From Parascedosporium putredinis (lineage: Eukaryota > Ascomycota > Sordariomycetes > Microascales > Microascaceae), in NCBI GenBank assembly GCA_949357655.1, contig CASHTG010000009.1:930001-994000 (forward strand): a stretch of DNA of 64,000 nucleotides. The letters run 5' to 3'. Of this stretch, positions 11,157-23,006 are shown piece by piece (the stretch's first letter is position 1; the number at the start of each line of letters is the position of its first letter). The notes under the pieces were generated by a model, which ran no database searches, was not told the origin of the DNA, and saw only the letters and a program-made list of their open reading frames with translations. The position numbers and the translations under genes were made by a program.

Positions 11157-13664
11157 GCACTTTCCTGCGAATGTCCCCGGGTGCCATCGCAGCGAGGCCC
11201 TCTCAAGTCTCATGACTTCCCTTCCGTGTAGCCGAGACCATCAGCGACAAGCGCCGACATCACGCTCGTGACAACATAAAAGGGGGAACGGGGGAGGGGC
11301 GCCACGGGCAACCTGCGGGTGAATCCGCTACCACCTCGCTGCTAGGGTTGGCGGATCTCGTGAAGCAGCCGCGATCAAGGGTCAATTGGGGAATGCGGTC
11401 AGCGCAGGGGTAGTTGGAGGGCTGGTCGGGACGAAGTCTTGGTTATGGCCGCGAGGCCGACTGGACTGGTTCGCTTGCAGCCCTTCGACACGACCGAAGA
11501 AGCGCCTCTGCGAGGGCCAATCCATTGGATACGATGGCTGGTGATGGATGCAGCGCCACCACCGTCCATCTCCCTTTTGATAGCAGCTAGGATGAGAAGT
11601 GTGGGGGCGGAGAAAGCCCGCTTGACAAATCCTATCGCATCAAGGGGGTTGCGTTGATGGGCTTTGCTCCTCCTTTTTTCTTTTTTTCTTGTTTTCTCTT
11701 CAAAGTTCTCTCCCTTGCGGGATATGATGAATCCCAATTGATTATTCGATCGGCGATCGTTGATCCAGAGCAACTGCCATAAAAGATGTTTCACGCACCC
11801 TCTCGTTTCCTTTCCCCGTTGTATTCTTCTTTTTCTTGACAAATGATTATGAGTATCTTATATTCCCCATGACTGATGTCTTGACAAGGGCTGATGGGAC
11901 CAATGTGACTGATCTTCGCAAACCCTGCCCGCTGATGAAGATATGACTGGCATACCCCCAGATGCAGTCCACGAGACGGCAGCCTCATCCTTACAAGAGG
12001 GCAGCGCACATTCAGAGTTGATGTTCCATCACATTTTTAATATTGGAGCAGGTCGGCAGGATGGGGTTGCAGTGCTGCTTATTCCTCCCGCGTTTCTTCT
12101 TCGCCACAACTCTATTCTACAAGTGGAACCGGGGGCTCCATGCATGCGAGCCCGTTGTGGCGATGATGCTCGAGGCTAACCCTATCATGTTGCAGGGTTT
12201 AGCACTCAACCCCAACATCGTGTGCCTCACCCCTGTCGTGGCATGCCGAGTTTTGCGGGCGTCGACGGCGATGAGGGGGCTTCTCCTGCCGAACTATAGT
12301 GCCGCTGGCCTGGTACCCTGTGTTTTTTAAGTCTCTCTTGCCTGAGGCTGGTTTTCGGGGGCTGTTGGGGGCATGGGATGGCTACTCCTACTGTTTATGA
12401 AAGGGGGCGGAGATGTCAAGGGTTGGTGCACCTCTCAAGTGTTGATTGGGCTGCCGCACTGATCCGTGGGTACCGTGGGGGATCGGTAATCAATGCCTCA
12501 GCGTTTCTGTGGTTGACAGACTTATTACTCACGGACCACAGATTTTTGTTCGGAAAGGGCGTCGGCCGAGTTGGATACGTGGTCAAGACTCGGCCGACAA
12601 TGAAGACGATCCGGAGCAGTTGATCAACTTGTCTTTATGGCTTGAGTGTTTCTTGATGAGCTCCGTCTCCATTTCCTCGGGTCCCCCAAACCAGGAAAGC
12701 ACAAATGCAGGGACCAACGAACCCTACGCTCCATCGACCAAATGGCGAAGAGTGAAGACGAGTCTGACAGCCGCCGTTCTATGCTCTCTTACTCATTAAC
12801 TCTGCAATGGCGACTATACCAGGAAAGCGACTTTTCTTTTCGCCCTTGATTTTTATTTCGATTTTTAGGTCTTGGAACTTCCATCCTCTGCCTTCCTTCG
12901 TCCTTATCCGCGATTCTTTCCCATGCGGAAGCGTCCTTGCTAGCCCCCTATCTCTTCCTCTTGTTAATAAAGCAATAGGTGGTGCGGGCAGCAGGATTCG
13001 CGGAGATGCAGCCCCACCCATTTCGGGGCTTGGCGTGTGTGCCACCGGCCCGAACCTAGACACTCAAGACATTCTGCCCATGCACGACTTATCTTGTTGG
13101 TGGCACAGCCGAGGAGCTGAAAACGTACACTGCAAACCGGGAAACCATGGCGGTGCACACTTCAGATTCAAGACAAGATGTGATGAAAATGGAAAAAGGA
13201 AAGCGATTCGTTGAGGCCGTCCCATTCGCCTAATAGGGCAGCTTACTCTGGGGGCGGTCTTTTGTCCTGGGTTACATTGACCCTTGAGGCCAACGTGAAT
13301 GGACGGAATCAAGAAGGAAAGACGAGGAAAGCAAGCAGCCTTCGCTTAACATCGCATCCTAGGTCGCAGCGGCGTCAACGTAGAGGGTACCGTAACAGGA
13401 CTACAAACCCGGGAAACTTGTGGCGATAGCAAGGGAAAGAGATTACTCGACTCGGACTACACCACAAGTTGGGCATGTGCATGCCATGAGTTGACTGGTC
13501 AAGGGGACTCCATAGCTGCATGAGAGTGTGATGCTGTTCAACAGGAAACACACATATCGATCTGGAACGAATTCCTATAATTTGCATCGGAGAGCTTGCA
13601 ACGAGCAATCTAGAATGAAAAGAAAGCCTCTCTTGCCTCTACAACTGCGGGTATTGCCCGCCAA
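11157..13664. other. Intergenic region, no gene seen
   Basis: About 2.5 kb upstream of the 10-Cys gene and downstream of the oxygenase gene. The open frames are short, occur on both strands and have no signal peptide, domain motif or spliceable continuation that I can support. Confidence 0.5.
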
Positions 13665-14862
13665 CTACAAAGCAACAGCCGCTTCCGCCGAGAGCTCCCC
13701 TGCCCCTTCATCCCCCACCGCGCCGTACGTATCCGCATACCGCGCCTGCATCCACTCCCCACCGTAATAGGCGGATACTTTGCCCCTTCGCGGCCCTGCT
13801 CCCGGCCAGCAAAACACTCGACCACGAAATCCGGATTCCCGTCGAAAAAGAAGGGCACGCTATACCGGTCCCTCCCCGACACGTTAATCACCCTGTGCAA
13901 GTTCGACAGGTAGCGATCGTTGGTCCAACGCATCATCAAGTTGCCCAGATTCACCACAAAGGCACCCCGCGCGGGCACCACGTCGGCCCACCGGAGCTCC
14001 GCGCGGTCCCACACCTGCAAGCCGCCCACCATGTCCTGCAGGAGAATGGTGACGGCGCCAAAGTCGGTGTGCGCGCCTATGCCCCGCTCTTCGTCCGAAG
14101 CGTCTATAGGCTGAGGCGGGTAGTGCAGTAGTCGGAGGATCGCGATTGGGGTGTCGACGAAGTTGGCGATCCACCCATCGTCGTCGGCGACGCCGAGCGT
14201 TTCGCACAGGAGGCGGAAGATGCGCTCGGCGAGGTTCTTGAGTGCGTTGTAGTATTCGTCTACTACGCGCTTGAACTTGGCGGGATCCGGCACGTCTCGA
14301 GGGTATATATTGGGACCTGAGTTGAACTTTTGGCGACGGCAAGCGGGTGGTCTGCTGGCAGGTCAAGCCCGAGGAAGTAGCCTTCTTTGAGGTCTCCTCG
14401 CCTCTCTTTTCGAAATTTTGCGACCTGAGACGCTCGTAGCCCCGGTTGTATCCGCTCAGTGCTATATCCGTTAACCACGCAATACATGCGGTACATAATA
14501 GAAGAACTAAACTAACCTTGGTCGTATTTATCCTTGATTTCCTGCGGAAGCGCAAAGAGAGCCTGGGTTTGTTCCATGACCTCATCCAGGAGGGACTGCG
14601 GGACGCCGTGCCCGGTTAGCTGAAAGAAGCCATTCGTCTCACACGCGACCCGGAGTCGTTCGAGAAGATGTTGTTTTGCCGCAGCATCGGTGCCACCATC
14701 AGCTATGCTATGTCAGCAACAAAGTATCACGATTGCTGCCGGACTCGAGGGATAGTACTGACCCGATAAGTCAATGCAGGGAATAGACATCGAATCCGTG
14801 CCATGAGGCGTGTAATCTGGACGCGGATGGATAGCCGAGACTAGAAAGGCTGGCGAGGGCAT
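13665..14862 (-). CDS. 2-oxoglutarate/Fe(II)-dependent oxygenase, isopenicillin-N-synthase-like
   Basis: Soluble non-haem iron oxygenase. The N-terminal DIOX_N part shows GFFQLTGHGVPQSLLDEV. The catalytic core shows the iron ligands HTD in GIGAHTDFGAVTILLQD, the distal His in LSNLHRVINVSG and the 2-oxoglutarate-binding RYS in DRYSVPFFF. Exons (-): 14862-14763, 14702-14517, 14461-13665, all with GT-AG introns. Exon 3 has three one-base losses (near 14385, 14329 and 13763). Restored length is 362 codons (361 aa), typical of the family. An internal Met (14790, beginning MSIPCIDLS) is an alternative start: a TATATAAA element at 14881-14888 lies only about 20 bp before the first ATG, which would put transcription start near or after it. 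Substrate unknown; no biosynthetic cluster surrounds it. Confidence 0.85.
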
Positions 14863-15584
14863 GTCGGTAAGCTAGCGGAGTTTATATACTTATTTTCCTA
14901 AGATAGGCTCCCTACTTTTATGATGCGTGACGCAAAGTGCGGCTGATCATTGGCGCTTCTACCGAGGTATGCAAACGTGGATCTCCCTGCGCCGTCCACA
15001 TGTCCAAAAAGCAAAGAGATTCAAGTGCATTGTGCTACAAGCCTAGGCCCTTCCGTCGGCACGAGTGTCTTTCTTCCAAGACTTTGCAACATGCAAGAAT
15101 GTTTAGCCAGCCAGATGTAGAAAGTCCCCCGAGCTATATCGGTTATACGACCATCTTCTCCATTGTGCCAATCGTCGTTGAACGACCTGATATAAGTTTC
15201 GAGGTTTGGCCAAAAGCGATTCGGCGCATCCATTGGCTTGGTTACACATCGACCTACCGTTTCAGTGCACTTCAACGGACCTCCAACCCAGGCAATCCCC
15301 TCAACTCGCTTTCCGCGAATCAAAGAGTTTTGCTACACCGTACCACGACATAGATGTACTACTCAAAACAGGTAACACGATACCGTACGAACGTTTTCCG
15401 CCAAAGGCGACCCCACACAGAAGAGCTACGGTGAAATATTGGAACGGCCCCAACTCCCCTCAAACGCGGGTGACCCCGACTCTTCGACGTCCGGGGACCG
15501 TCTACCGCATCGCCACACTCCGCCCCCGCTCGGAAGATATTCGTCGCGCGGCGGCAACACGAACCCGCTCACTAAACCAAAATC
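14863..15584. other. Divergent intergenic region
   Basis: About 0.7 kb between the oxygenase and the first F-box gene. It should hold both promoters, including the TATA-like element at 14881-14888 of the oxygenase. No gene seen. Confidence 0.5.
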
Positions 15585-17216
15585 ATGGAAGAAACGAATC
15601 CACCCAGCTCCATCACATCCCCACGGTCCCCACAGACCAACCTGCTGTCTCTCCCGCACGAGCTCCTTCTCCAAATCTTCGACCCCGGCCGCATCTCCTC
15701 CTACAGCCACCCTCACAGGTGTGGGACCAGCGGGCGACCAGGGAGCGATACATTCGGAACCGCCAAATCTTTTACGCCTGCTCCCTCGTCTCGAGGGACC
15801 TGTCGGCCTTTGCCAGGCCGCCTCTCTACGCCGCCGTCGTCGCTCAGGATTGCCGGGAGCTCCTCCTCCTCCTGCGCACGCTCTGGTCCTCACCCGCGCC
15901 GGGGACGCCCGCGCCGGGGTTTCTCATCCAAGAGTTCGGCTGGTTCGGCAAGAAAAGGGAGAGCGACCGGGGCGATATCCCGCCCAAGGTGTTTGAAAAT
16001 TTCGGCGACTTGTGGAGGGAAGTCTTTGGCGTGGTGTCTTCGACGAGGTCCGCGGACGACGTGGTCATTCGAAATGTGCTGAAAATTGAGGAGGATCTAA
16101 ATAGCTTTGGAGCCCCTGCCATCCTCGGCTGCATCCTGTTTCGGCTCACACATGCCCCGGCGCCTCTTCCTATCTTTTAACTCGGCAATCGCTTGGCAAT
16201 CGTGCCTGGGAAATTTCCCCGTTGGATCGCCGGTAGAGGGTATGTGGGAGGTCGAGCTGCTCGAGTCCATTGTTGCTACCCTCCGAGGCCTCTCCCCCGA
16301 CGAGTCACGACGTCTTCCCACCTTGTTTCCCAAGCTTAACACCATCATGATGGAACCTCGACTCAGCGCGAGGCCCGCCGCCGCCACCGCTGCCTTCGAA
16401 TCTACAATCCGCTGCTTACTTTGGCTATGCCCAGAACTTTCCGCTATCCGGCTGCGCTTGGATGTATCCTTTCTGCAGAGATATTGGAAGATCCTGCTCC
16501 GTAGGATGAGTCCCAGTCCGCAGGGACAGGCGCCTGTGATGTACGAAAACGACGAAGCCGCTGAGGCAACGGCGTGGGAGCTGGTCGACAACCCCTATGG
16601 CTCCGCAGACGAAGACGACGAGACACCCGAAGCGCAAGGGTCGTGGGAAAGCGAGCGGTGCGTGCTATACTTGTACGCAAAGGATGGATTTGCCAGCAAA
16701 GGGGCCCGGAAACCCGTCGATGACCCCGCGCTCACCCCTTGGAGAACCGCCACCGATCTTTGCTTGACCGAGGACCGGAAGAACAGGTGGCTCATACGTA
16801 TGCCGCGCAGCCTTGCCATGGGCCAAATGGAGTGTCTCCGGCACTTGACCATCGATGTGGCTTGGATCTGCGGCTACCTCGAAACCCTCCAGCTGATAGG
16901 AAAGCGGTTTGCCACAGAGCGACATCCTCCCGGGCTCCCACCTCGGATTGAATCTCTACATCTTGTTGAACATGATGGTGTGCCACACCCTCGGCAGGGC
17001 TATAACACCCAAGAGGGGCTATATGAGCAGCTCTTTCCCGACATTCTCGAGTGGTGCCGCACGATCCTGCTGCAACTTCGACAGATCCAGGTGTGCTCCC
17101 CGTCATTTATTCCGGCCAACGATGGTCGAGGACACCAGACAAGAGCCTTCGCCTCTGCGCTGCGCTGGGCCGAGGCGTTTGAGAAGATCGGAGTGACCTT
17201 TTACCTGTGCCGTTAG
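15585..17216 (+). CDS. F-box-like protein
   Basis: Starts with a short acidic/proline-rich N-terminus and the F-box-like segment NLLSLPHELLLQIFD, followed after a frame break near 15690 by IFYACSLVSRDLSAFARPPLY, the usual F-box helix ending of fungal members. The remainder (to the TAG at 17214-17216) is a roughly 450-residue substrate-recognition region without a named domain that I recognise. It has hydrophobic regularly spaced segments such as MECLRHLTIDVAWICGYLET that suggest a leucine-rich-repeat-like fold. F-box proteins select targets for SCF ubiquitin ligase through Skp1; that role is inferred. The second frame break lies near 16150. No introns are needed. Confidence 0.65.
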
Positions 17217-17831
17217 ATGGGTATGCGCATGAAACGGAGTGACGTGGCTTAATGGGTGTTGGGCTATGTGTCTAGTTGTAGTTTGTAAGGAATCAAGGCA
17301 AGATGCCCTCTGACCCTTGGGCTTGGATCGAGATCGCTCGGCGTCTTTTCCGGCTCAAGACTATTCGCTGGTCGTTTACCAGCTCATCCATGAAGGTCGA
17401 AAGCAACCGGTTGCGATGCGACGAGACCCTTGTCATAATTCTCTTTTCGTTGTGCGGGAGTCGGAGACGTCTGGTAGTTTCATGTCGACGTCTCAAAGGT
17501 TCTTTCCATCTCCACTGACGAAATGGCCTACTTGGCTTTACCGTGCACAAGGACATGTTCTTGTTGATGTTGTCAAAGAATGTAAAGGTGTGATAATCGG
17601 GTGAGGTGTGTCTTCGCTCAACTTCCCTGTAGCCAGCCACCATCTCGCGCCGCGAAGATCGGCAGGGATGGGCTTAGCCAATAGTGATGCCGGACATACC
17701 CCTGCGACAATAACGGTTGCCTAACCCTCTTTCTCTTTTCGACAGGATGAGGCCGAAATTCCACATCGCTTCCCATACATGTACGTGATATACATGTGAG
17801 CGCGAGAGTCGTTAATTTGCAGACCGTCACC
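17217..17831. other. Intergenic region between two tandem F-box genes
   Basis: About 0.6 kb containing the 3' region of the first and the promoter of the second F-box gene. Open frames here are short. I see no gene. Confidence 0.5.
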
Positions 17832-20800
17832 ATGGTGCGCCTCTGCTACCTTTGCGGCGGGCCAATCGTCCAAGATCAATCCGTAACCCCCGCGGACGAA
17901 GTGCCGTGGAATGCCAAGCTTCGCGCAAGTACGCAAACGAACCCCGTCCTCTTCGTCTAGTCCATTCATTTCATCGCTCTCTTGTTCGAAAAACTGTTGA
18001 CATTTCTAACAACATTACCAGCATGCTGGAGTTCCGAAATTCGCGATACCGTCTTCACGCTCAACTGGCCCGCCTCCGCATCGCTCGTCCTCGCCGGCGA
18101 AGACCCCTAAGCAGGCCCATTTTCGTAGACCACGAGGCGTGCTGGGCCATCCTCTCCGCGCACCTGCCGCCCGTGCATCCCGAGCGGGCATCGGTCCTCC
18201 TCTTCCACGTACTCCACTGCCTCCCCGCCGACCACCTGCGGCAGCCTCTGCCGAGCCACGGCTACGGCGAGGCTCGTTGGCTCCTCCAGCGGCGCGCGTG
18301 GACGCAGTTTACCTGGGGCACGCCGTGGCACCCTCCCGAGCTCACGTATTTCTCTACCGACCCGCTCCGGATCGAGGGCCCGGATGCGCTCCTCGAGGCC
18401 GGGGCGGGGAGACGGGCCCGCCGGATCTCTTTTACGAAAGCCCCGCGGTGCCATCGCCCGAAACTACACCGACAGTCGCGCCGGCGCAACCGACTGCTTC
18501 GAGGACTTACCCCAGGATGTCGTGTACAATGTACTGATGCACCTTTCGACGGAAGGTCTCTCAGCCCTTCGTCTAGCGTCGAGAAGCATCGCCTCCCGAA
18601 TCCACCCCTCGGAGTTACCGCAAGAGTACTGGGCGAGCCGGTTTTACCCAGGCTTCCAGTACGACATGGCATTCTACGCCGCCGCCTCCCCGGAGGACTG
18701 GGCCATGGACAAGACGAGAGACTGGCGGCTGCTCTACGCCATTCTGCGAAACATCCTTTCCAACGACACCTCGCCGAACCTCAAGCATAAGCGCAGTATT
18801 TGGCGCTCGCTGCGGGATGTGGCGGAGCCCCTGACGTGTCTGATCAAGGCGGGCCGGGCTTCTTGGTGCGATAAGCAGGCCGACCACGAGCCGGGCAACG
18901 ACCCCGAAAGTCACGGCATGGGGCCCGTGGCGCGAATCCATTGGACGAGGAGGATAGAGGTGGGAGGGGACATTCCGGAGTACCAGTTTGACGTCTATGA
19001 ATGGGGACTGCTTACCATTCCAGAGGATGTCGAAGCTAGGTTTACAGTGTCTTTTGTCAGGTTTAACGGTTACACTTACATCTCGGGGCTGGTGGTCGAG
19101 CATCAAACTACTGGTGGCGGCGATGGCCACGTTCAGACGAGCGGGTTGACCGCCACCGACGCACGGGAGAGCTTTTCCCTAGATGCGGAAGAGCACGTAG
19201 TAGAGGTGCGCGTTTACAGCAAAGTCGATGGAGTCGTGGGCCTCGATTTCATTCTCGCCAATTCGGAACCCAGGTCGGTCGGCATTCGCGACCTCTCGCA
19301 ACCGGAAGTAGGCGTAGCACGCCTCAAGCCTATCCCGGGAAACAAGGTGTGCGGGCTCGGATTAGCATTCGACGTAAGGCCTTTCTTCCCGTCTGGGACA
19401 CATTCCCTGTAGTAGATCGATTCCCTCTACGTCCCGCCCTCTGACCAGTTTTGCTAGGTTTGCCGCTGCATATCCGTTCGAATTATCGAATCCCAGCTTT
19501 CCCTTGCTACCCCAGCCCCTCCGCGCTTCACCTCCCGACCACCGAACAACGTATACCCCTTGTGGAGCCCGTGCCCACCGTCGCCCAGTTCTCGTAGGAC
19601 GTGGGCGAAAGACCAAGTGCCCAAAGGCGGGATCACGTCCTCCTTCTTGAAATGTCTCGAATTCGGCGGTCCCGACGGATCGCGCCTCTCCTCGCTCAAC
19701 CGAGTCTCCGTCCTCATGGACCCGTCCACGAACCACATCGCCGGTCTTTGCTTCCACTACAATGACGGCTCGCAGCTCGGCGACAGGTCCTTTTGGAAAC
19801 CCGATTGCCTGCGTACCCTGAGCGACAGGCCGTGCCCCGAACTGTCTTTCGTCATAGATGGGAAGAGCGGAGAGCGCATCACGGAGTTTCGGGCCTTGTC
19901 CGATTTCGTGCCCTCGGATAGCGTTCTCAAGCCCATTCGTGGATTAAAGGTGAGATGGTTGCACACACAAAGTCACCACCCTTTCAATTGTGAGGCCAAT
20001 GTTTTGCGGCGAGGAGGAACGAAGCGGTATTTTTTCCTAGTGCTGACGCATACTACTACAAGATTGTTACCAGTTTTGATCGCAAGGCCCTGCTCCAGCC
20101 GTACGGACGAGATATGAAGCTTCCCAGCGGCACACCCGCCATCCTCCAAGCACCGAGGGGAAATATCATCAACGGCGTTGTGGCAGAGATGTCCGTAAGT
20201 GACAACAAACAAGCCATGTTCTAAAGCAGACGAGTAACCTAATTTCTTCAAAAACAGGCAAACCCGGGGGTCATTAGCCGCCTCAGCATCCTCTCGACTC
20301 GCGCCACCCTGGACCCCGCCCCAGAGTTTGCCGTACTCAGACCTCCTTCCCCAGCCAACGCCGGCGTAGAAGAGCCGGTGCACGAGGCAAAATTGCTTCG
20401 GAGGCTGTTACCCCTTCATTACGGCCGGCAGCGGAGGCAGGCATATTGGAGAGCATGGTACGGCTCGACAATGTCAAGCGCATCCGGTTCTCGAGGGGTG
20501 TGGTAGGAGGCGTACGCGGGCCACGCGACTTGTCCGGGCTGTGGTTCGAGTTCCACGGATCAGGCGAAGATACGGTCCTGGGGCACTGGATTGAGGAGTG
20601 CGGCGCCATCGACGTGGCGCCGGGAGAGTCCATCTTGGAGCTCAAGGTGTACTTCGCGGCCCGGGATCCCTCGCGTCCAGAGATGGGTCGGCTTCGGGGA
20701 TTCGGTGTCTCGACCTCGCTGGGACGATCCAAGGCGGTTCTTCACGCACATGATGGGCCGGACAAGGAGGTTCGGGTTTTCACCTGGAGAACGAGCCCAT

Positions 20801-21817
20801 ACTATAAAACTGTGAGTTTTTATTCCCCTCCTTGGCGTTTCAGCGTAGTGCTGTGCATGGAACTTATGGCTTCACATCAATCTAGGTCGGACTACATTGG
20901 AGTTACAGTTCCCTTTGGGACTTGCTACTCCCTCAGCATGCTCCCTCACCTATCTACCTCCACTTCCGTTTCCAATTGGGCGGTGGCTACTACCGGGAAG
21001 TGCAAAGGTTCTTCTGGGAGGAAACTGGCGACTTGGGCCAGGCAGTGCGCATTCGGGCAATCACGTTGTATCTCAAAGAAGATCCACTTAACGCCATTGG
21101 CGGCATCCAGTGCGACTACGAGGGCGGGGTCACCAAGACGGTTGGTGAGTGTCGCGGCCGATCTTTGCTATCAACCTAGAGAAAGGCGAATATGTTACCC
21201 AACTTGCCACCCACGAGCTGTCCAAGTTTGGATATAATCCCGATTACGGTATGACGGAACTAGACGCATACACCGCACAGGTAAGCAAAGCCATCCATAC
21301 ACTACAACCAACCCCTTACATGCCGACCCTACTTGAATTTGTCGTCCATTTCGCTTTAAAAATGCTGGGCCAGGGTGCTTTTGGTTTCACTAATGCGCTG
21401 GCAAAGTTTCAAACCAATCGTGGCCACCATCATTGTCCTCCACCTCTCAAAAGGATGAAGAGGACGTGAGCCGTTTTGCAGTATACAGTCTGGACAAGGG
21501 GCAGCCCGCAAAGAGGCCAAGGGGATTTCCCAAAGACGCGGAAATGTGCGAGGTGCCCGAGGACTGTGACGAGTGCGTCGGGTTCTGGGCATGGCCCGAG
21601 GTCGTGTCAAGGAACTTGTGCACGCTTGTTTTTGGACCAATGTTCAAGAAGAGAAGAGAGATGACCAAGGGGATTTCCCGAAGACGCGGAAGTGCGCGAG
21701 GTGCCCGAGGACTGTGACGAGTGCGTCGGGTTCTGGGCATGGCCCGAGGTCGTGTCAAGGAACTTGTGCACGCTTGTTTGTGGACCACTGTTCAAGAAGA
21801 GAGGAGAGAGGAGATAG
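17832..21817 (+). CDS. F-box protein with C-terminal DUF7600-type region
   Basis: Begins MVRLCYLCGGPIV, a zinc-ribbon-like CxxC start followed by a Trp motif, as in fungal F-box/DUF7600 proteins. The first intron is about 17928-18023. The F-box (CFEDLPQDVVYNVLMHLS, then ALRLASRSIASRIHPSE) lies near 18500. The DUF7600-like core follows (VARIHWTRRIEVGGDIPEYQ, EWGLLTIPEDVEARFTVSFV, LEFGGPDGSRLSSLNRV, FVIDGKSGERITEF). Further introns are at about 20194-20256, 20814-20885 and 21281-21374. The reading frame breaks at several places (for example C runs near 18107 and 18492, and near 18410). Two genes rather than one cannot be excluded because 19400-19560 is hard to read. The 3' end carries a 148-bp tandem duplication, so the exact C-terminus (21817 or earlier) is uncertain. 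Probable SCF substrate adaptor, inferred. Confidence 0.65.
21519..21814 (+). repeat. 148-bp direct tandem duplication at the 3' end of the F-box gene
   Basis: Copy 1 starts at 21519 and copy 2 at 21667; they differ at only a few positions. The unit is 148 bp in this sequence, not a multiple of three, yet in each copy the matching frame stays open and encodes the same Cys/Trp-rich peptide (core PEDCDECVGFWAWPEVVSRN). The copies differ by substitutions such as K/E, M/V and F/C. Confidence 0.85.
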
Positions 21818-21996
21818 GAACTTGCGATGCCAAAGGAAGGAGCCGGGCCTTCGCAAATCATCGAATAACGAGAGCTGGAGTGAGCCAACGTTTGCAGCTT
21901 CGATGTATGTAGTTGCATCTTGCCTTGAATCTACAAAGTCTGTCCACTGGGGGATGCGCGACGTTTCCACCGTAAACACATCAGTGAGAGTGTCGA

Positions 21997-23006
21997 TTAG
22001 GACGACCCTTCGCGGGTAACAACCATGGAGGCCGGCTCGCGCCCCTTTCCTTCCTTCAGCACACCAGCTTTTTGTAGGATGGACACGCAGCTCTGCACCA
22101 CCTTGGCATCAACCCCTTCCGTCTTCTCGACAAAAGTAACAGTCTTGAGCCACTCTCGTGCGTCTTCCTCGGAATAATCCAAGTTCGTGCTGATATACTT
22201 GACCGCCTCCTCCTGGTTCGCGAGAAAATGCGCGATGCCCTGGTCCAGCTTGCCGAACAAGTCCGCCACCCTGCCATCGAAACCACTACCACCATCACCC
22301 ACGAGGGCGGTGGAGGCGACAATCTTCCAGCTGCTCCAGGGGGTGTAGATCTCGCCGACGCGGCGAATCTCGCCCGAGTCGTAGTAGCGCTTGGAGGTAA
22401 AGTGCTCCCACATGAAGAAGTCGGCGTCGCCGGAATTCACGGCGTTGCGCAGGTTCTCAAACGTGTTGAGCACGACGGTGTCGGCCCAGGGCTCGGGGTT
22501 GGCGGGGGTCAGCCAGCCTTGCTGGTCGGCGAGCACGTACCCCATGACGTAGCTTCCCGAGCCTATCCGCGAGACGCCAATCTTTTTGCTCTGCAGGGAT
22601 TGGACTGACGATATCTCTGGGCGAGCCGCGCCGGTGGAGATGGCCCAGCCTTTTTGGTACCGGAAAAGCAGTCAGAGGTCACAACGAAGTAAATTTCTTT
22701 TGAAAACCCGACGAGGGTACGACGAGAATGGGCTAGCTACTCACATAGAGGGCTTTGCACATAGGTGCCCACGAGCCGATAGCCGCCGTCGCCGGGCGCA
22801 TCTTCCTTGCCCAGCCCGGCAATCCAGCCCTCGGTCAAGCCGATGCCGACGTCGATCTCGCCGGCTCGGATGGCAGTGACCATGTGGCCGGTGCCCGAGG
22901 GGAAAGGGATCAGCTCGGCATCGAGGCCGAAATAGGTCTTGGCGAAGTACAGAGGCGTGGAGAAGTGCTCCGGCACGAAGCCAATCTTTAGCGGACCCGG
23001 GGCCAT
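21997..23006 (-). CDS. Ca3427-like periplasmic-binding-protein-fold protein
   Basis: Two exons (-): 23006-22745 and 22649-21997, with a GTGAGT donor and AAG acceptor, giving 305 codons (304 aa) with no frame error. The sequence opens with KIGFVPEHFSTPLYFAKTYF, then FPSGTGHMVTAIRAGEIDVG, IGLTEGWIAGLGKED and, across the intron, LCWAISTGA. These are hallmarks of the fungal Ca3427-like type-2 binding-protein fold, related to bacterial nitrate/sulfonate/thiamine-precursor binding proteins. It has no signal peptide or lipobox, so it is probably cytosolic, unlike its bacterial relatives. An enzyme or sensor role has not been settled for the fungal group as far as I know. No transporter partner lies next to it; the MFS gene is 5 kb away. 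Confidence 0.85.
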
